Assembly: GCA_017883215.1 (NCBI GenBank)
Contig: JADGOA010000086.1
Location: forward strand, 1 to 11,331
From: Thermoanaerobaculia bacterium
GTDB taxonomy: Bacteria > Acidobacteriota > Thermoanaerobaculia > Gp7-AA8
Direction: 5' to 3'
DNA: 11,331 nt
This document shows positions 5,941 to 11,331 of this stretch, one piece after another. The position numbers and the translations under genes were made by a program. The notes under the pieces are model-generated. The model did no database searches. It was not told where the DNA came from and worked only from the letters and a program-made list of their open reading frames with translations. Position 1 is the stretch's first letter, and each line of letters begins with the position of its first letter.

Positions 5941-6237
5941 ATGGCACTCACGACGAAACAACGGCAATTTCTGAAGGGGCTGGCGCATCCGCTCGCGCCG
6001 GTGGTTCGCATCGGCAGGGGAGGCGTGCGGGAGAGCGTGATCGACGAGACCAGGAAGTCACTTCTCGCTCACGAGCTCATCAAGGTTCGCATCGATTCCG
6101 ACGACAGCACGGAGCGGCGCGCGCTGGCCGGGACACTGGCGTTGGCTACCGGCGCGGAAATCGCCGGCTCGGTCGGAAAGATCGCGATCCTTTATCGTCC
6201 TCGGGACGAGAAGCCGACGATCAAGTTGCCGGAGTGA
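5941..6237 (+). CDS. yhbY: YhbY/CRM-domain ribosome-associated RNA-binding protein
   Basis: The 98-residue protein is a single CRM (CRS1-YhbY) domain of the usual length. It begins LTTKQRQFLKGLAHPLAPVV. It carries the conserved GxxG RNA-binding loop as Gly25-Arg-Gly-Gly28 (RIGRGGV) and the following ELIKVRI strand. It ends with the KIAILYRP strand where the family has 'ILYR'. E. coli YhbY associates with pre-50S particles and acts in large-subunit assembly in the cytoplasm. The ATG is 30 bases after the dsbD stop, with no strong ribosome site, so coupling to dsbD or a near-leaderless transcript is possible. The functional link to DsbD is unclear. Confidence 0.92.
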   Translation: MALTTKQRQFLKGLAHPLAPVVRIGRGGVRESVIDETRKSLLAHELIKVRIDSDDSTERRALAGTLALATGAEIAGSVGKIAILYRPRDEKPTIKLPE

Positions 6238-6242
6238 TGCAA

Positions 6243-6300
6243 GATGTAGCAGAGACACTCTTGTCTGTGCCGGCACAGGCAGGAGTGCCTGTGCCACATC
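6243..6300. repeat. long REP-like palindrome in a convergent gap
   Basis: GGCACAGGCA (6272-6281) and TGCCTGTGCC (6286-6295) form a perfect 10-bp stem with a GGAG loop. The preceding CACTCTTGTCTGTGCC (6256-6271) is a near-complement of 6272-6287 with two mismatches. GATGT (6243-6247) and ACATC (6296-6300) close the outside. The element fills almost the whole space between yhbY and the deacetylase gene, which end toward each other. It may serve as a bidirectional transcription barrier, though it lacks T-runs. Confidence 0.75.
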
Positions 6301-6309
6301 CACTGATTA

Positions 6310-7572
6310 CTACTTCGGCGCGCGCACGAACCGCGTATGGCTTCCTTTCACGTCGCCTCCGCCGCCGGCGTTGACGAGTGAAGCAGAGGCATGAATCAGT
6401 TCCGTTCCGCGGGGTGCCGCCGGCTCGCCGGCAGACGACGGGGTGACGGAGGCTGCCGGCAGGGTGGGCGACTCCACAGGCAGGTCAGCCGGCTTGGGAA
6501 GTCGGAACGTCCAGGTCGCTTCGACCCGTTTGCCGCTCCTGCTGTCGGTGGCCCACACGAGGGCTCGCAGGTACTGACCCTTGAGTGCGTTCACAGCATC
6601 GCGCAGCACCATGCTGATCGAGCCGTCGCGCGCATCGTACGAGAACGGCGTGAGGATGGATGCGCTCAGCACGGTGAGGCCGACGGACGTCGGGTCGAGG
6701 TGTTTGTAGTTCGGTAGTTTCGCGGAGACGACGACCGGCTGGTGGAGCGGTTCGACGATCTGTCCGGGAATCGGTGTGACCCCTTCGATCCTCATCTCGC
6801 CGGCGCCGAGGTAATGGCGGAAGGCGGCAAAATCCATGCGCTTGTCGACGACGAGACGCCGCATGCGCAGCGGGTCACTGCCGCGGACGACCCGGCCGTA
6901 CTCGCACGTCAGCGCGGCCTCGTAGCCGGCCTTCGCCACCGCCGCCATGAGGTGGTGGTCGTAGTCGCCGTAGGGGTAGGCGAGGAACGAGACATCGCGC
7001 CCCGTCTCGCGCTCGAGAATCTTCTTGCTGTCGGCGAGCTCGTGGAGGAGCCACGCTTCGTACTGATGGTCATCCAGCGAGCCGTGGCGGCGATGCGTCA
7101 GGAACGGGTGCGAGAACGAGTGACTCTGGATGTCGACGCCCGCTTCGGACATCTCCCGCACCTGCTTCCAGGTCAGCGCGTGCGCCGTCTGCCCGACGAT
7201 CTTCGGATAGACGAAGACGGTGAACGGGAACTTCCGCTTCTGCATCTCCGGGAAGACTTCGGTGTACGTGCTGCGCCAGCCGTCGTCGATGGTCACGACG
7301 ATGGCGTTCTTGGGAAGGGAAGAACGCTTGCCGGAGATGTATTCGTAGACGTGCTGCAGGGGGATGACGTTGTATCCGGTCATGGCCAGATAGCGCATCT
7401 GCTGGCGGAACGTCTCGCGGCTGACTTCCATCCGCGGGTCCTGGGGCGACTCGACGATGTGATAGCAGAGGACGATTGCAGTCGGGGTCTCGTCCTGACG
7501 CGCTTTGGCAGCGGAAACAGGGATGGCGAGAAGGATGAGGAGGAAAGCTGCCAGCCAGGACCGCGCGGTCAT
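6310..7572 (-). CDS. exported polysaccharide deacetylase (NodB fold, PgaB/IcaB-like)
   Basis: The 420-residue protein starts at MTARSWLAAFLLILLAIPVS, a signal peptide with cleavage near residue 22-24. GGGAG lies 4 bases upstream of this ATG, and an in-frame Met 16 residues earlier lacks a ribosome site. The NodB domain (about 30-255) shows motif 1 TIDDG (Asp96 catalytic base, Asp97 metal), motif 2 HSFSH (His151, His155 metal ligands) and motif 3 AYPYG (198-202). The opening VLCYHIV and AYPYGDYD favour PgaB/IcaB-type N-deacetylases over chitin deacetylases. Residues about 265-358 look like an all-beta, Ig-like domain, followed by a proline/alanine-rich disordered tail. It probably removes N-acetyl groups from an envelope or extracellular polysaccharide, but no synthase is adjacent. 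A possible -10 TACAAT lies on the minus strand at 7671-7666, without a clear -35. Confidence 0.92.
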   Translation of the reverse strand: MTARSWLAAFLLILLAIPVSAAKARQDETPTAIVLCYHIVESPQDPRMEVSRETFRQQMRYLAMTGYNVIPLQHVYEYISGKRSSLPKNAIVVTIDDGWRSTYTEVFPEMQKRKFPFTVFVYPKIVGQTAHALTWKQVREMSEAGVDIQSHSFSHPFLTHRRHGSLDDHQYEAWLLHELADSKKILERETGRDVSFLAYPYGDYDHHLMAAVAKAGYEAALTCEYGRVVRGSDPLRMRRLVVDKRMDFAAFRHYLGAGEMRIEGVTPIPGQIVEPLHQPVVVSAKLPNYKHLDPTSVGLTVLSASILTPFSYDARDGSISMVLRDAVNALKGQYLRALVWATDSRSGKRVEATWTFRLPKPADLPVESPTLPAASVTPSSAGEPAAPRGTELIHASASLVNAGGGGDVKGSHTRFVRAPK

Positions 7573-7927
7573 GATGCTCCCGTGATGTGTGTCGGTTCGA
7601 ACGCTAATTGCCTGCTGCAAACGAGGTGCCCTGAAAGAATGTGCGCCGCTGGAGATACGGAACTGATTGTAGTCGCGTCTCGTTCTGATTTTTGGATCTT
7701 TGTGAGGGATTTTCGGTTGGGTGGTGGGGTCGCAGGATCACCGGGTCGCGAGGTTGCGAGGTCACGGGTCACCGGGTCACGAGGTAACCGGGTCACGGGG
7801 TTTCGCTGCTCTCGGGCGGAATGCGCGCCAAAGGGCAGGTTCCCGCGTACCGACCTCGAAACCTCGTGACCCCGTGACCCCGTGACCAACGCCCAACCAA
7901 CCCACCGCCCAGGTCGCCAGCGCCGCA
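7573..7927. other. divergent intergenic region without a gene
   Basis: The region lies between two divergent genes. It contains a leader for the deacetylase (7573-7710) and then the large octamer inverted-arm array, listed separately. I see no protein-like frame or RNA gene. The 40-odd bases between the two arms (about 7805-7848) carry no recognisable feature. Confidence 0.5.
7715..7898. repeat. large octamer array with opposed arms
   Basis: The left arm (about 7735-7802) is a run of units based on GGTCACGA/GGTCACCG with a mostly 8-base period. The right arm (about 7852-7887) is the complement (ACCTCGTG ACCCCGTG ACCCCGTG ACC). GGTCACGAGGT (7775-7785) pairs perfectly with ACCTCGTGACC (7861-7871). 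GGTTGGG (7715-7721) and CCCAACC (7892-7898) close the outside. The same 11-mer pair occurs at 3125-3168. Confidence 0.85.
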
Positions 7928-7956
7928 TTGACGCTCCCCTCCCTCTGCATTACAGT
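7928..7956 (+). promoter_or_regulatory. sigma70-like promoter for the TPR gene
   Basis: TTGACG (7928-7933) and TACAGT (7951-7956) are separated by exactly 17 bases, matching the -35 consensus at five of six positions and the -10 at four of six. The start of transcription would be near 7963, leaving a short leader with GGAGG at 7974-7978. This is the best promoter in the window. Confidence 0.6.
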
Positions 7957-7989
7957 TCACCGGTTTCTTCCACGGAGGCCTTTCAATCA

Positions 7990-8715
7990 ATGGATCGTTC
8001 GCACCGTCAGCAGCTCAAACACGACAGGTTTGTCGACGAAGTCGGCAGCCTGACGACGCGAGCTCGCGAAAATCAGAAACTGCTCGTCAGCCTCACGGCC
8101 GCGATCGTGGCCGTTTGCGTCATCGGATACGGCATTTATTTCTACCGCAGCACTCGGGAACGGAAAGCGCAGGACGCCCTGTCGCTGGCCATCGAGGCCG
8201 TCGACTCCCCGCTCATCCAGGCCGGCCAGCCGCCCGACCCGCGGGCTCGCTTCCGGACCGACCAGGAGCGCATGACGCGCTCCGAAGCGATGTTCCTCGA
8301 TGTCCAGAAGAAGTACGACGGGACGGATGCCTCGGACGTGGCAAATCTGTACCTCGCCCGCATCGCGGCATCGAAGAACGACATCGACACCGCCCGCAAG
8401 CTCCTCGGACATTTCATCAGCGAGCATCCGAAGCACATGCTCGTCGGCGCGGCGCGATATAGCCTCTTCGAATTGCGAATCAGCAACGGCGAGGCACCGC
8501 AGGTCGCCAACGAACTGACACAGGAGCTCGCCAAGACCGAGAACCAGGTCCTCCCGGCCGACGCCATGCTGGCCGTCCTTGCGCACGCTTACGAGGCCGA
8601 GGGGAACTTCGAGAAAACGAAAGAGACCTATCGCCGGATCATCACCGAGTTCCCCGACTCGGTGTACGCGGTCGATGCGCAGCGCCGGTTTGGCGCGGCG
8701 AATGTAAACGGGTAA
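7990..8715 (+). CDS. membrane-anchored TPR protein (YfgM-like, TPR_21 type)
   Basis: The 241-residue protein has a basic cytoplasmic N-terminus (1-30), one membrane helix (about 31-52, LLVSLTAAIVAVCVIGYGIY) and a long helical domain outside it. TPR-like helix pairs are visible at about 114-146 (NLYLARIAASKNDIDTARKL), 150-182 and 188-226 (AMLAVLAHAYEAEGNFEKTK then YRRIITEFPDS). The arrangement matches YfgM and related TPR_21 proteins, which sit beside the Sec translocon and assist periplasmic folding. The assignment rests on architecture, and specific function is inferred. The ATG is preceded by GGAGG at 7974-7978, an 11-base gap, and fits the start of the charged N-terminus. No BamB or HisS neighbours are present as in E. 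coli. Confidence 0.85.
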   Translation: MDRSHRQQLKHDRFVDEVGSLTTRARENQKLLVSLTAAIVAVCVIGYGIYFYRSTRERKAQDALSLAIEAVDSPLIQAGQPPDPRARFRTDQERMTRSEAMFLDVQKKYDGTDASDVANLYLARIAASKNDIDTARKLLGHFISEHPKHMLVGAARYSLFELRISNGEAPQVANELTQELAKTENQVLPADAMLAVLAHAYEAEGNFEKTKETYRRIITEFPDSVYAVDAQRRFGAANVNG

Positions 8716-8721
8716 CAGCCA

Positions 8722-8788
8722 AGCGGGTAGCGGGTAGCGGATAGGGGAGCGTGGCTCTCGAACTCCTGCACGCTACCCGCTACACGCT
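8722..8788. repeat. heptamer array (AGCGGGT) with opposed arm
   Basis: AGCGGGT, AGCGGGT, AGCGGAT run from 8722 to 8742, and a decayed AGGGGAG follows. AGCGGGTAGCG (8722-8732) is the perfect complement of CGCTACCCGCT (8771-8781). AGCGTG (8748-8753) can also pair with CACGCT (8769-8774). The array starts 7 bases after the TPR stop and reaches almost to the start codon of the crotonase-like gene at 8793. Confidence 0.82.
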
Positions 8789-8792
8789 GAAG

Positions 8793-9398
8793 ATGCTCAT
8801 CCTCACTCCCGACGACCTCACCCATAGCGACGTGGAGGCGATTGCCGCGCGTCGCGACTGCGTCGTTGCGGTTGGCGCGGGCGAGCTGCGCGGCGGCGCC
8901 CTGGCCGTGGCGCTGCACAGCGACTTCCTCGCACTCGATCAGGATGCTACTGTCCGCTTCCCCACTCAGGACTCAGGAGTCAGGACTCGGGACTTCCCCG
9001 CGATCTGGAGCGGCGCGATCGGTAGAATAGGGGAGGGTGCGCTCAGGTTGTTTCTCCTGTCCGGTGAGCTCCTTACGGCCGGGAATGCGGTTCGCGCAGG
9101 TCTGGCGGACGCGGTTGTTCCCGCCGGCAAGGATCCGTTAGAGTGGATTCGCGAGTGGCTGGCCGGCCGCAGCACCGCTGCGCTCGACTCGGCGGCCGCG
9201 CTGATCCGACAGCGCGGCGGTGATGGACTCGAAAGGGCAGAATTCGCGCGGCTCTTCGCAACCGGGGAGCCGCAGGAAGGGTTGATGGCCTTTCTGGCGA
9301 AACGCAGGGCAGACTTCCGTCGTGAGATCACGGGTCTTCGAGGCGAGAACGCCTCGCCGGCTCGCGACGAAACGACCGCGAACCCGGAGAAACGATGA
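8793..9398 (+). CDS. short, divergent crotonase-superfamily (enoyl-CoA hydratase-like) protein
   Basis: The 201-residue protein (family members are about 255-270) resembles the middle and end of the enoyl-CoA hydratase fold. CVVAVGAGELRGGALAVAL (23-41) corresponds to the second oxyanion-hole turn with its Gly-Gly. SDFLALDQDATVRFP (43-57) and SGELLTAGNAVRAGLADAVV (90-109) follow in family order. The first 40 or so residues of the fold, including the first oxyanion-hole strand, are absent. The catalytic glutamate region (usually 'PEVxLG') reads FPAIWSG and is split by a 12-residue insertion (58-69) encoded by a heptamer array. Hydratase activity is therefore doubtful. The start is uncertain: the ATG at 8793 lacks a ribosome site, and a GTG at 8751 lies within repeat sequence. 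Its stop overlaps the mutase start (ATGA), so the two are translationally coupled, suggesting a role in acyl-CoA metabolism or a decaying relic. Confidence 0.7.
   Translation: MLILTPDDLTHSDVEAIAARRDCVVAVGAGELRGGALAVALHSDFLALDQDATVRFPTQDSGVRTRDFPAIWSGAIGRIGEGALRLFLLSGELLTAGNAVRAGLADAVVPAGKDPLEWIREWLAGRSTAALDSAAALIRQRGGDGLERAEFARLFATGEPQEGLMAFLAKRRADFRREITGLRGENASPARDETTANPEKR
8957..8999. repeat. heptamer array inside a gene, bounded by 7-base direct repeat
   Basis: Units ACTCAGG (8964-8970), ACTCAGG (8971-8977), AGTCAGG (8978-8984) and ACTCGGG (8985-8991) run in tandem. CTTCCCC occurs at 8957-8963 and again at 8993-8999. One repeat copy plus the array equals 36 bases (8964-8999), exactly 12 codons. 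Removing it restores the family-like string DATVRFPAIWSG. Confidence 0.85.
9339..9356. repeat. 7-bp stem hairpin near the 3' end of the crotonase-like gene
   Basis: CGAGGCG (9339-9345) and CGCCTCG (9350-9356) pair perfectly around an AGAA loop. It lies in codons 183-188, in a charged tail beyond the family fold. It resembles the other compact four-base-loop palindromes at 1130-1161 and 6272-6295, but could be chance in GC-rich coding DNA. Confidence 0.45.
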
Positions 9399-11158
9399 GC
9401 CGAAACGAAGCCGATGTGCTGAACACGTCACCCGCGGCCCAGCCCCGCACGAGCGGCGAGGAGCAGCAGCTTCCGCTGTTTTCCGCCGACGCGCTGCGAG
9501 CCGTCGCCCGCGACGAGTCGAAGTGGCGGCGGGATACGCTCGAGCCTCTGACTTCCCGAAAGGGGCCGTGGAAGAAGGACTTCACCACGGTCAGCGGCAT
9601 GGAGGTCAATCCGCTGGCGACGCCGAACGACGTGGCCGCCCTCGACTTCCATCGCGATCTCGCCTTTCCGGGCGAGTTCCCCTATACCCGCGGCATTCAT
9701 CCGACCGGCTATCGCGGACGGCTTTACACCATGCGGCAGTTCGCCGGCTTCGGCACCGCAAAGCAGACCAACGAACGCTTCAAGTACCTCCTGGCGGCCG
9801 GGCAAACCGGTCTTTCGACCGCCTTTCATCTGCCGACGCTCTACGGCTACGACTCCGACCACCACTTCGCCGCCGGTGAAGTCGGGAAATGCGGGGTGGC
9901 CATCGACTCGCTGGCCGACATGGAAGTGCTGTTCGAAGGCATCAATCTGGAGGACGTCACCGTCTCGATGACGATCAACTCCACGGCGCCGATCCTGCTG
10001 GCGATGTACCTGGCCGTCGCGCAGAAGCAGGGCGCGGACTGGAAGAAGATCAGCGGCACACTTCAGAACGACATTCTGAAGGAGTACATCGCCCAGAAGG
10101 AGTACATCTATCCGCCCCGCCCCTCGATGCGCCTGATCACCGACATCTTCAGGTACTGCGCCGAGAACGTGCCGAAATACAACACCATCTCCATCAGCGG
10201 CTACCACATCCGCGAGGCAGGATCGACGGCTCTGCAGGAGCTCGCCTTCACACTGCGCGACGGCATGGAGTACGTGGAGTACGGCGTGCGGGCCGGGCTG
10301 GACATCGACGAGTTCGCACCCCGCCTGTCGTTCTTCTTCAACTCGCACAATGACCTGTTCGAAGAGGTGGCGAAGTTCCGCGCCGCTCGCCGCGTGTGGG
10401 CCAAGGTCATGCGCGACCGCTACGGTGCCAAGGACCCGCGTTCGTGGATGCTCCGCTTCCACACGCAGACCGCGGGCTGCTCGCTCACCGCCCAACAGCC
10501 CTACAACAACATCGTCCGCGTCACCATTCAGGCGCTGGCGGCCGTCCTCGGCGGGACTCAGTCGCTGCATACGAACTCGCTCGACGAGACGCTGGCCCTT
10601 CCCACAGAGCGGGCCGCGGGCATCGCCCTGCGCACCCAGCAGATCATCGCTCACGAGTCGGGGGTCATCAACACGATCGATCCGTTGGGTGGATCGTTTT
10701 TCATCGAGGAGCTCACCGACCGCATGGAGAAGGGGTGCTTCGAGTACATCGAGAAGATCGACCAGTTCGGCGGCATGGTCGAGGCCATCGAAGCGGGCTT
10801 CCCGCAGCGCGAGATCTGGGACGCCGCGTACCAGTTCCAGCGCTCCATCGACTCCGGCGAGAAGATCGTCGTCGGCGTCAACGCCTTCCGTAACGAGACT
10901 GAGGATCCGTACGATGCCCTCTACATCGACGAATCCGTCACCGGCGAGCAACTCGCTGGCCTGGCCCGCCTCCGCGCCGCCCGGGATGCCCGCGCCGTCG
11001 AGCAGACCCTGCAGGCGCTGCGCAACGCCGCCGCCGATCCGAACGTGAACACGATGCCGTTCATCATCGACGCCGTGAAAGCGTATGCGACCGTCGGCGA
11101 AGTCTCCGACGCCTTCCGGGACGTGTTCGGGACCTATCAGGAGCCGGCGCTGTTCTGA
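9395..11158 (+). CDS. cobalamin-dependent acyl-CoA mutase large subunit (isobutyryl-CoA mutase-like pocket)
   Basis: The 587-residue protein is the substrate-binding TIM-barrel subunit of the methylmalonyl-CoA mutase family. Family blocks are clear: PYTRGIHPTGYRGRLYTMRQ (96-115), GYDSD (151-155), GEVGKCGVAIDS (161-172), QNDILKEYIAQ (224-234), SISGYHIREAGST (266-278, with His271 the catalytic histidine), RFHTQTAGCSLTAQQPYNN (354-372) and TIDPLGGSFF (427-436). The C-terminal B12-binding domain (DxHxxG) is absent, so a separate small subunit must exist elsewhere. Two residues that distinguish substrates in the family are Phe116 (Tyr in methylmalonyl-CoA mutase) and Gln234 (Arg there). Both match isobutyryl-CoA mutase. 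Ala143 argues against 2-hydroxyisobutyryl-CoA mutase, which has Asp. The ATG overlaps the preceding stop, with GGAG 5 bases upstream. A role in carbon-skeleton rearrangement of short branched acyl-CoA is inferred. Confidence 0.93.
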   Translation: MSRNEADVLNTSPAAQPRTSGEEQQLPLFSADALRAVARDESKWRRDTLEPLTSRKGPWKKDFTTVSGMEVNPLATPNDVAALDFHRDLAFPGEFPYTRGIHPTGYRGRLYTMRQFAGFGTAKQTNERFKYLLAAGQTGLSTAFHLPTLYGYDSDHHFAAGEVGKCGVAIDSLADMEVLFEGINLEDVTVSMTINSTAPILLAMYLAVAQKQGADWKKISGTLQNDILKEYIAQKEYIYPPRPSMRLITDIFRYCAENVPKYNTISISGYHIREAGSTALQELAFTLRDGMEYVEYGVRAGLDIDEFAPRLSFFFNSHNDLFEEVAKFRAARRVWAKVMRDRYGAKDPRSWMLRFHTQTAGCSLTAQQPYNNIVRVTIQALAAVLGGTQSLHTNSLDETLALPTERAAGIALRTQQIIAHESGVINTIDPLGGSFFIEELTDRMEKGCFEYIEKIDQFGGMVEAIEAGFPQREIWDAAYQFQRSIDSGEKIVVGVNAFRNETEDPYDALYIDESVTGEQLAGLARLRAARDARAVEQTLQALRNAAADPNVNTMPFIIDAVKAYATVGEVSDAFRDVFGTYQEPALF

Positions 11159-11165
11159 CGGCGGC

Positions 11166-11258
11166 GAGTAGCGAGTAGGGGAACGAAGCTGCGCTCGCAA
11201 AGAGCCGAGTTACCTGGTCACTGAGTCGCCGAGTCACCATGGCGACCCGGCGACTCGG
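11166..11258. repeat. heptamer pair and octamer array with opposed arms
   Basis: GCGAGTA occurs twice in tandem just after the mutase stop (about 11164-11177). An 8-base period follows: GTCACTGA, GTCGCCGA, GTCACCAT, GGCGACCC, GGCGACTC, from about 11217. GAGTCGCCG (11223-11231) complements CGGCGACTC (11248-11256) perfectly. The remaining bases to 11331 show no gene. Confidence 0.75.
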
Positions 11259-11331
11259 TACCGGGGCACACACAAACCGCGCTCACCCCCGCAGCCTTCA
11301 AAAAAAGTTCGCCCGTTTCGTGACGCCGCTC

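Noticed and set aside
6742..7869. Long plus-strand open frame opposite the deacetylase
   Set aside because: The minus strand encodes a signal peptide and all NodB motifs. The plus frame is arginine, valine and aspartate-rich shadow sequence.
9428..11200. Very long minus-strand open frame opposite the mutase gene
   Set aside because: It is the antisense shadow of a high-GC gene with strong family motifs on the plus strand. The translated frame shows no domain.
11259..11331. Start of another gene at the window end
   Set aside because: No start with a ribosome site and no protein-like frame are visible in the last 70 bases.

Overview
The window is GC-rich bacterial DNA. It carries eleven intact protein genes, one broken gene remnant, and an unusual number of short tandem or palindromic repeats in almost every intergenic gap. 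The gene set (lone receiver, DsbD with a thioredoxin-TPR partner, YfgM-like TPR protein, NodB-type deacetylase, cobalamin acyl-CoA mutase, glycine-rich RRM protein) fits a free-living Gram-negative-type bacterium with a periplasm. An acidobacterial or similar soil/sediment lineage is my best guess, but nothing here fixes the phylum.

Layout. 1-605: no intact gene. The minus strand holds the start of a small membrane-protein gene (171-307) that is frameshifted at its start codon and loses its coding similarity beside an octamer tract (118-149). 606-1070: glycine-rich RRM RNA-binding protein. 1380-1580: tiny basic zinc-finger-like protein. 1697-2179 (minus): stand-alone receiver domain. 2372-3100: class I glutamine amidotransferase of the gamma-Glu-GABA hydrolase family. 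3276-4112 and 4141-5910: secreted thioredoxin-TPR protein followed closely by full-length DsbD, a cell-envelope thiol-reduction unit. yhbY (5941-6237) follows 30 bases later. 6310-7572 (minus): exported polysaccharide deacetylase, convergent with yhbY. 7990-8715: membrane-anchored TPR protein with a good sigma70-like promoter. 8793-9398 and 9395-11158: a short crotonase-like protein overlapping by ATGA with the large subunit of a cobalamin-dependent acyl-CoA mutase. Two substrate-pocket residues of this mutase (Phe116, Gln234) match the isobutyryl-CoA mutase pattern rather than methylmalonyl-CoA mutase.

The most distinctive signal is the repeat content. Degenerate 7-bp units (CTCAGGA/TGAGTCC, AGCGGGT) and 8-bp units (GGTCACGA-like, TCTCTGTG) occur in tandem, usually as two opposed arms that can fold into long hairpins. 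They lie at 118-149, 2244-2330, 3098-3197, 7715-7898, 8722-8788 and 11166-11258. Compact palindromes with 4-base loops lie at 1130-1161, 6243-6300 and 9339-9356. One 11-mer (GGTCACGAGGT) and its complement are shared by two gaps 4.6 kb apart. Most strikingly, a heptamer array sits inside the crotonase-like gene as an exact 36-base, frame-preserving insertion bounded by a 7-base direct repeat (CTTCCCC). The palindrome at 1130-1161 is also bounded by a 7-base direct repeat (AGATTTC). Together these suggest that the repeats insert and spread. They resemble in style the heptanucleotide STRR repeats known from filamentous cyanobacteria and REP/MITE-like palindromes, but I cannot match them to a named family.
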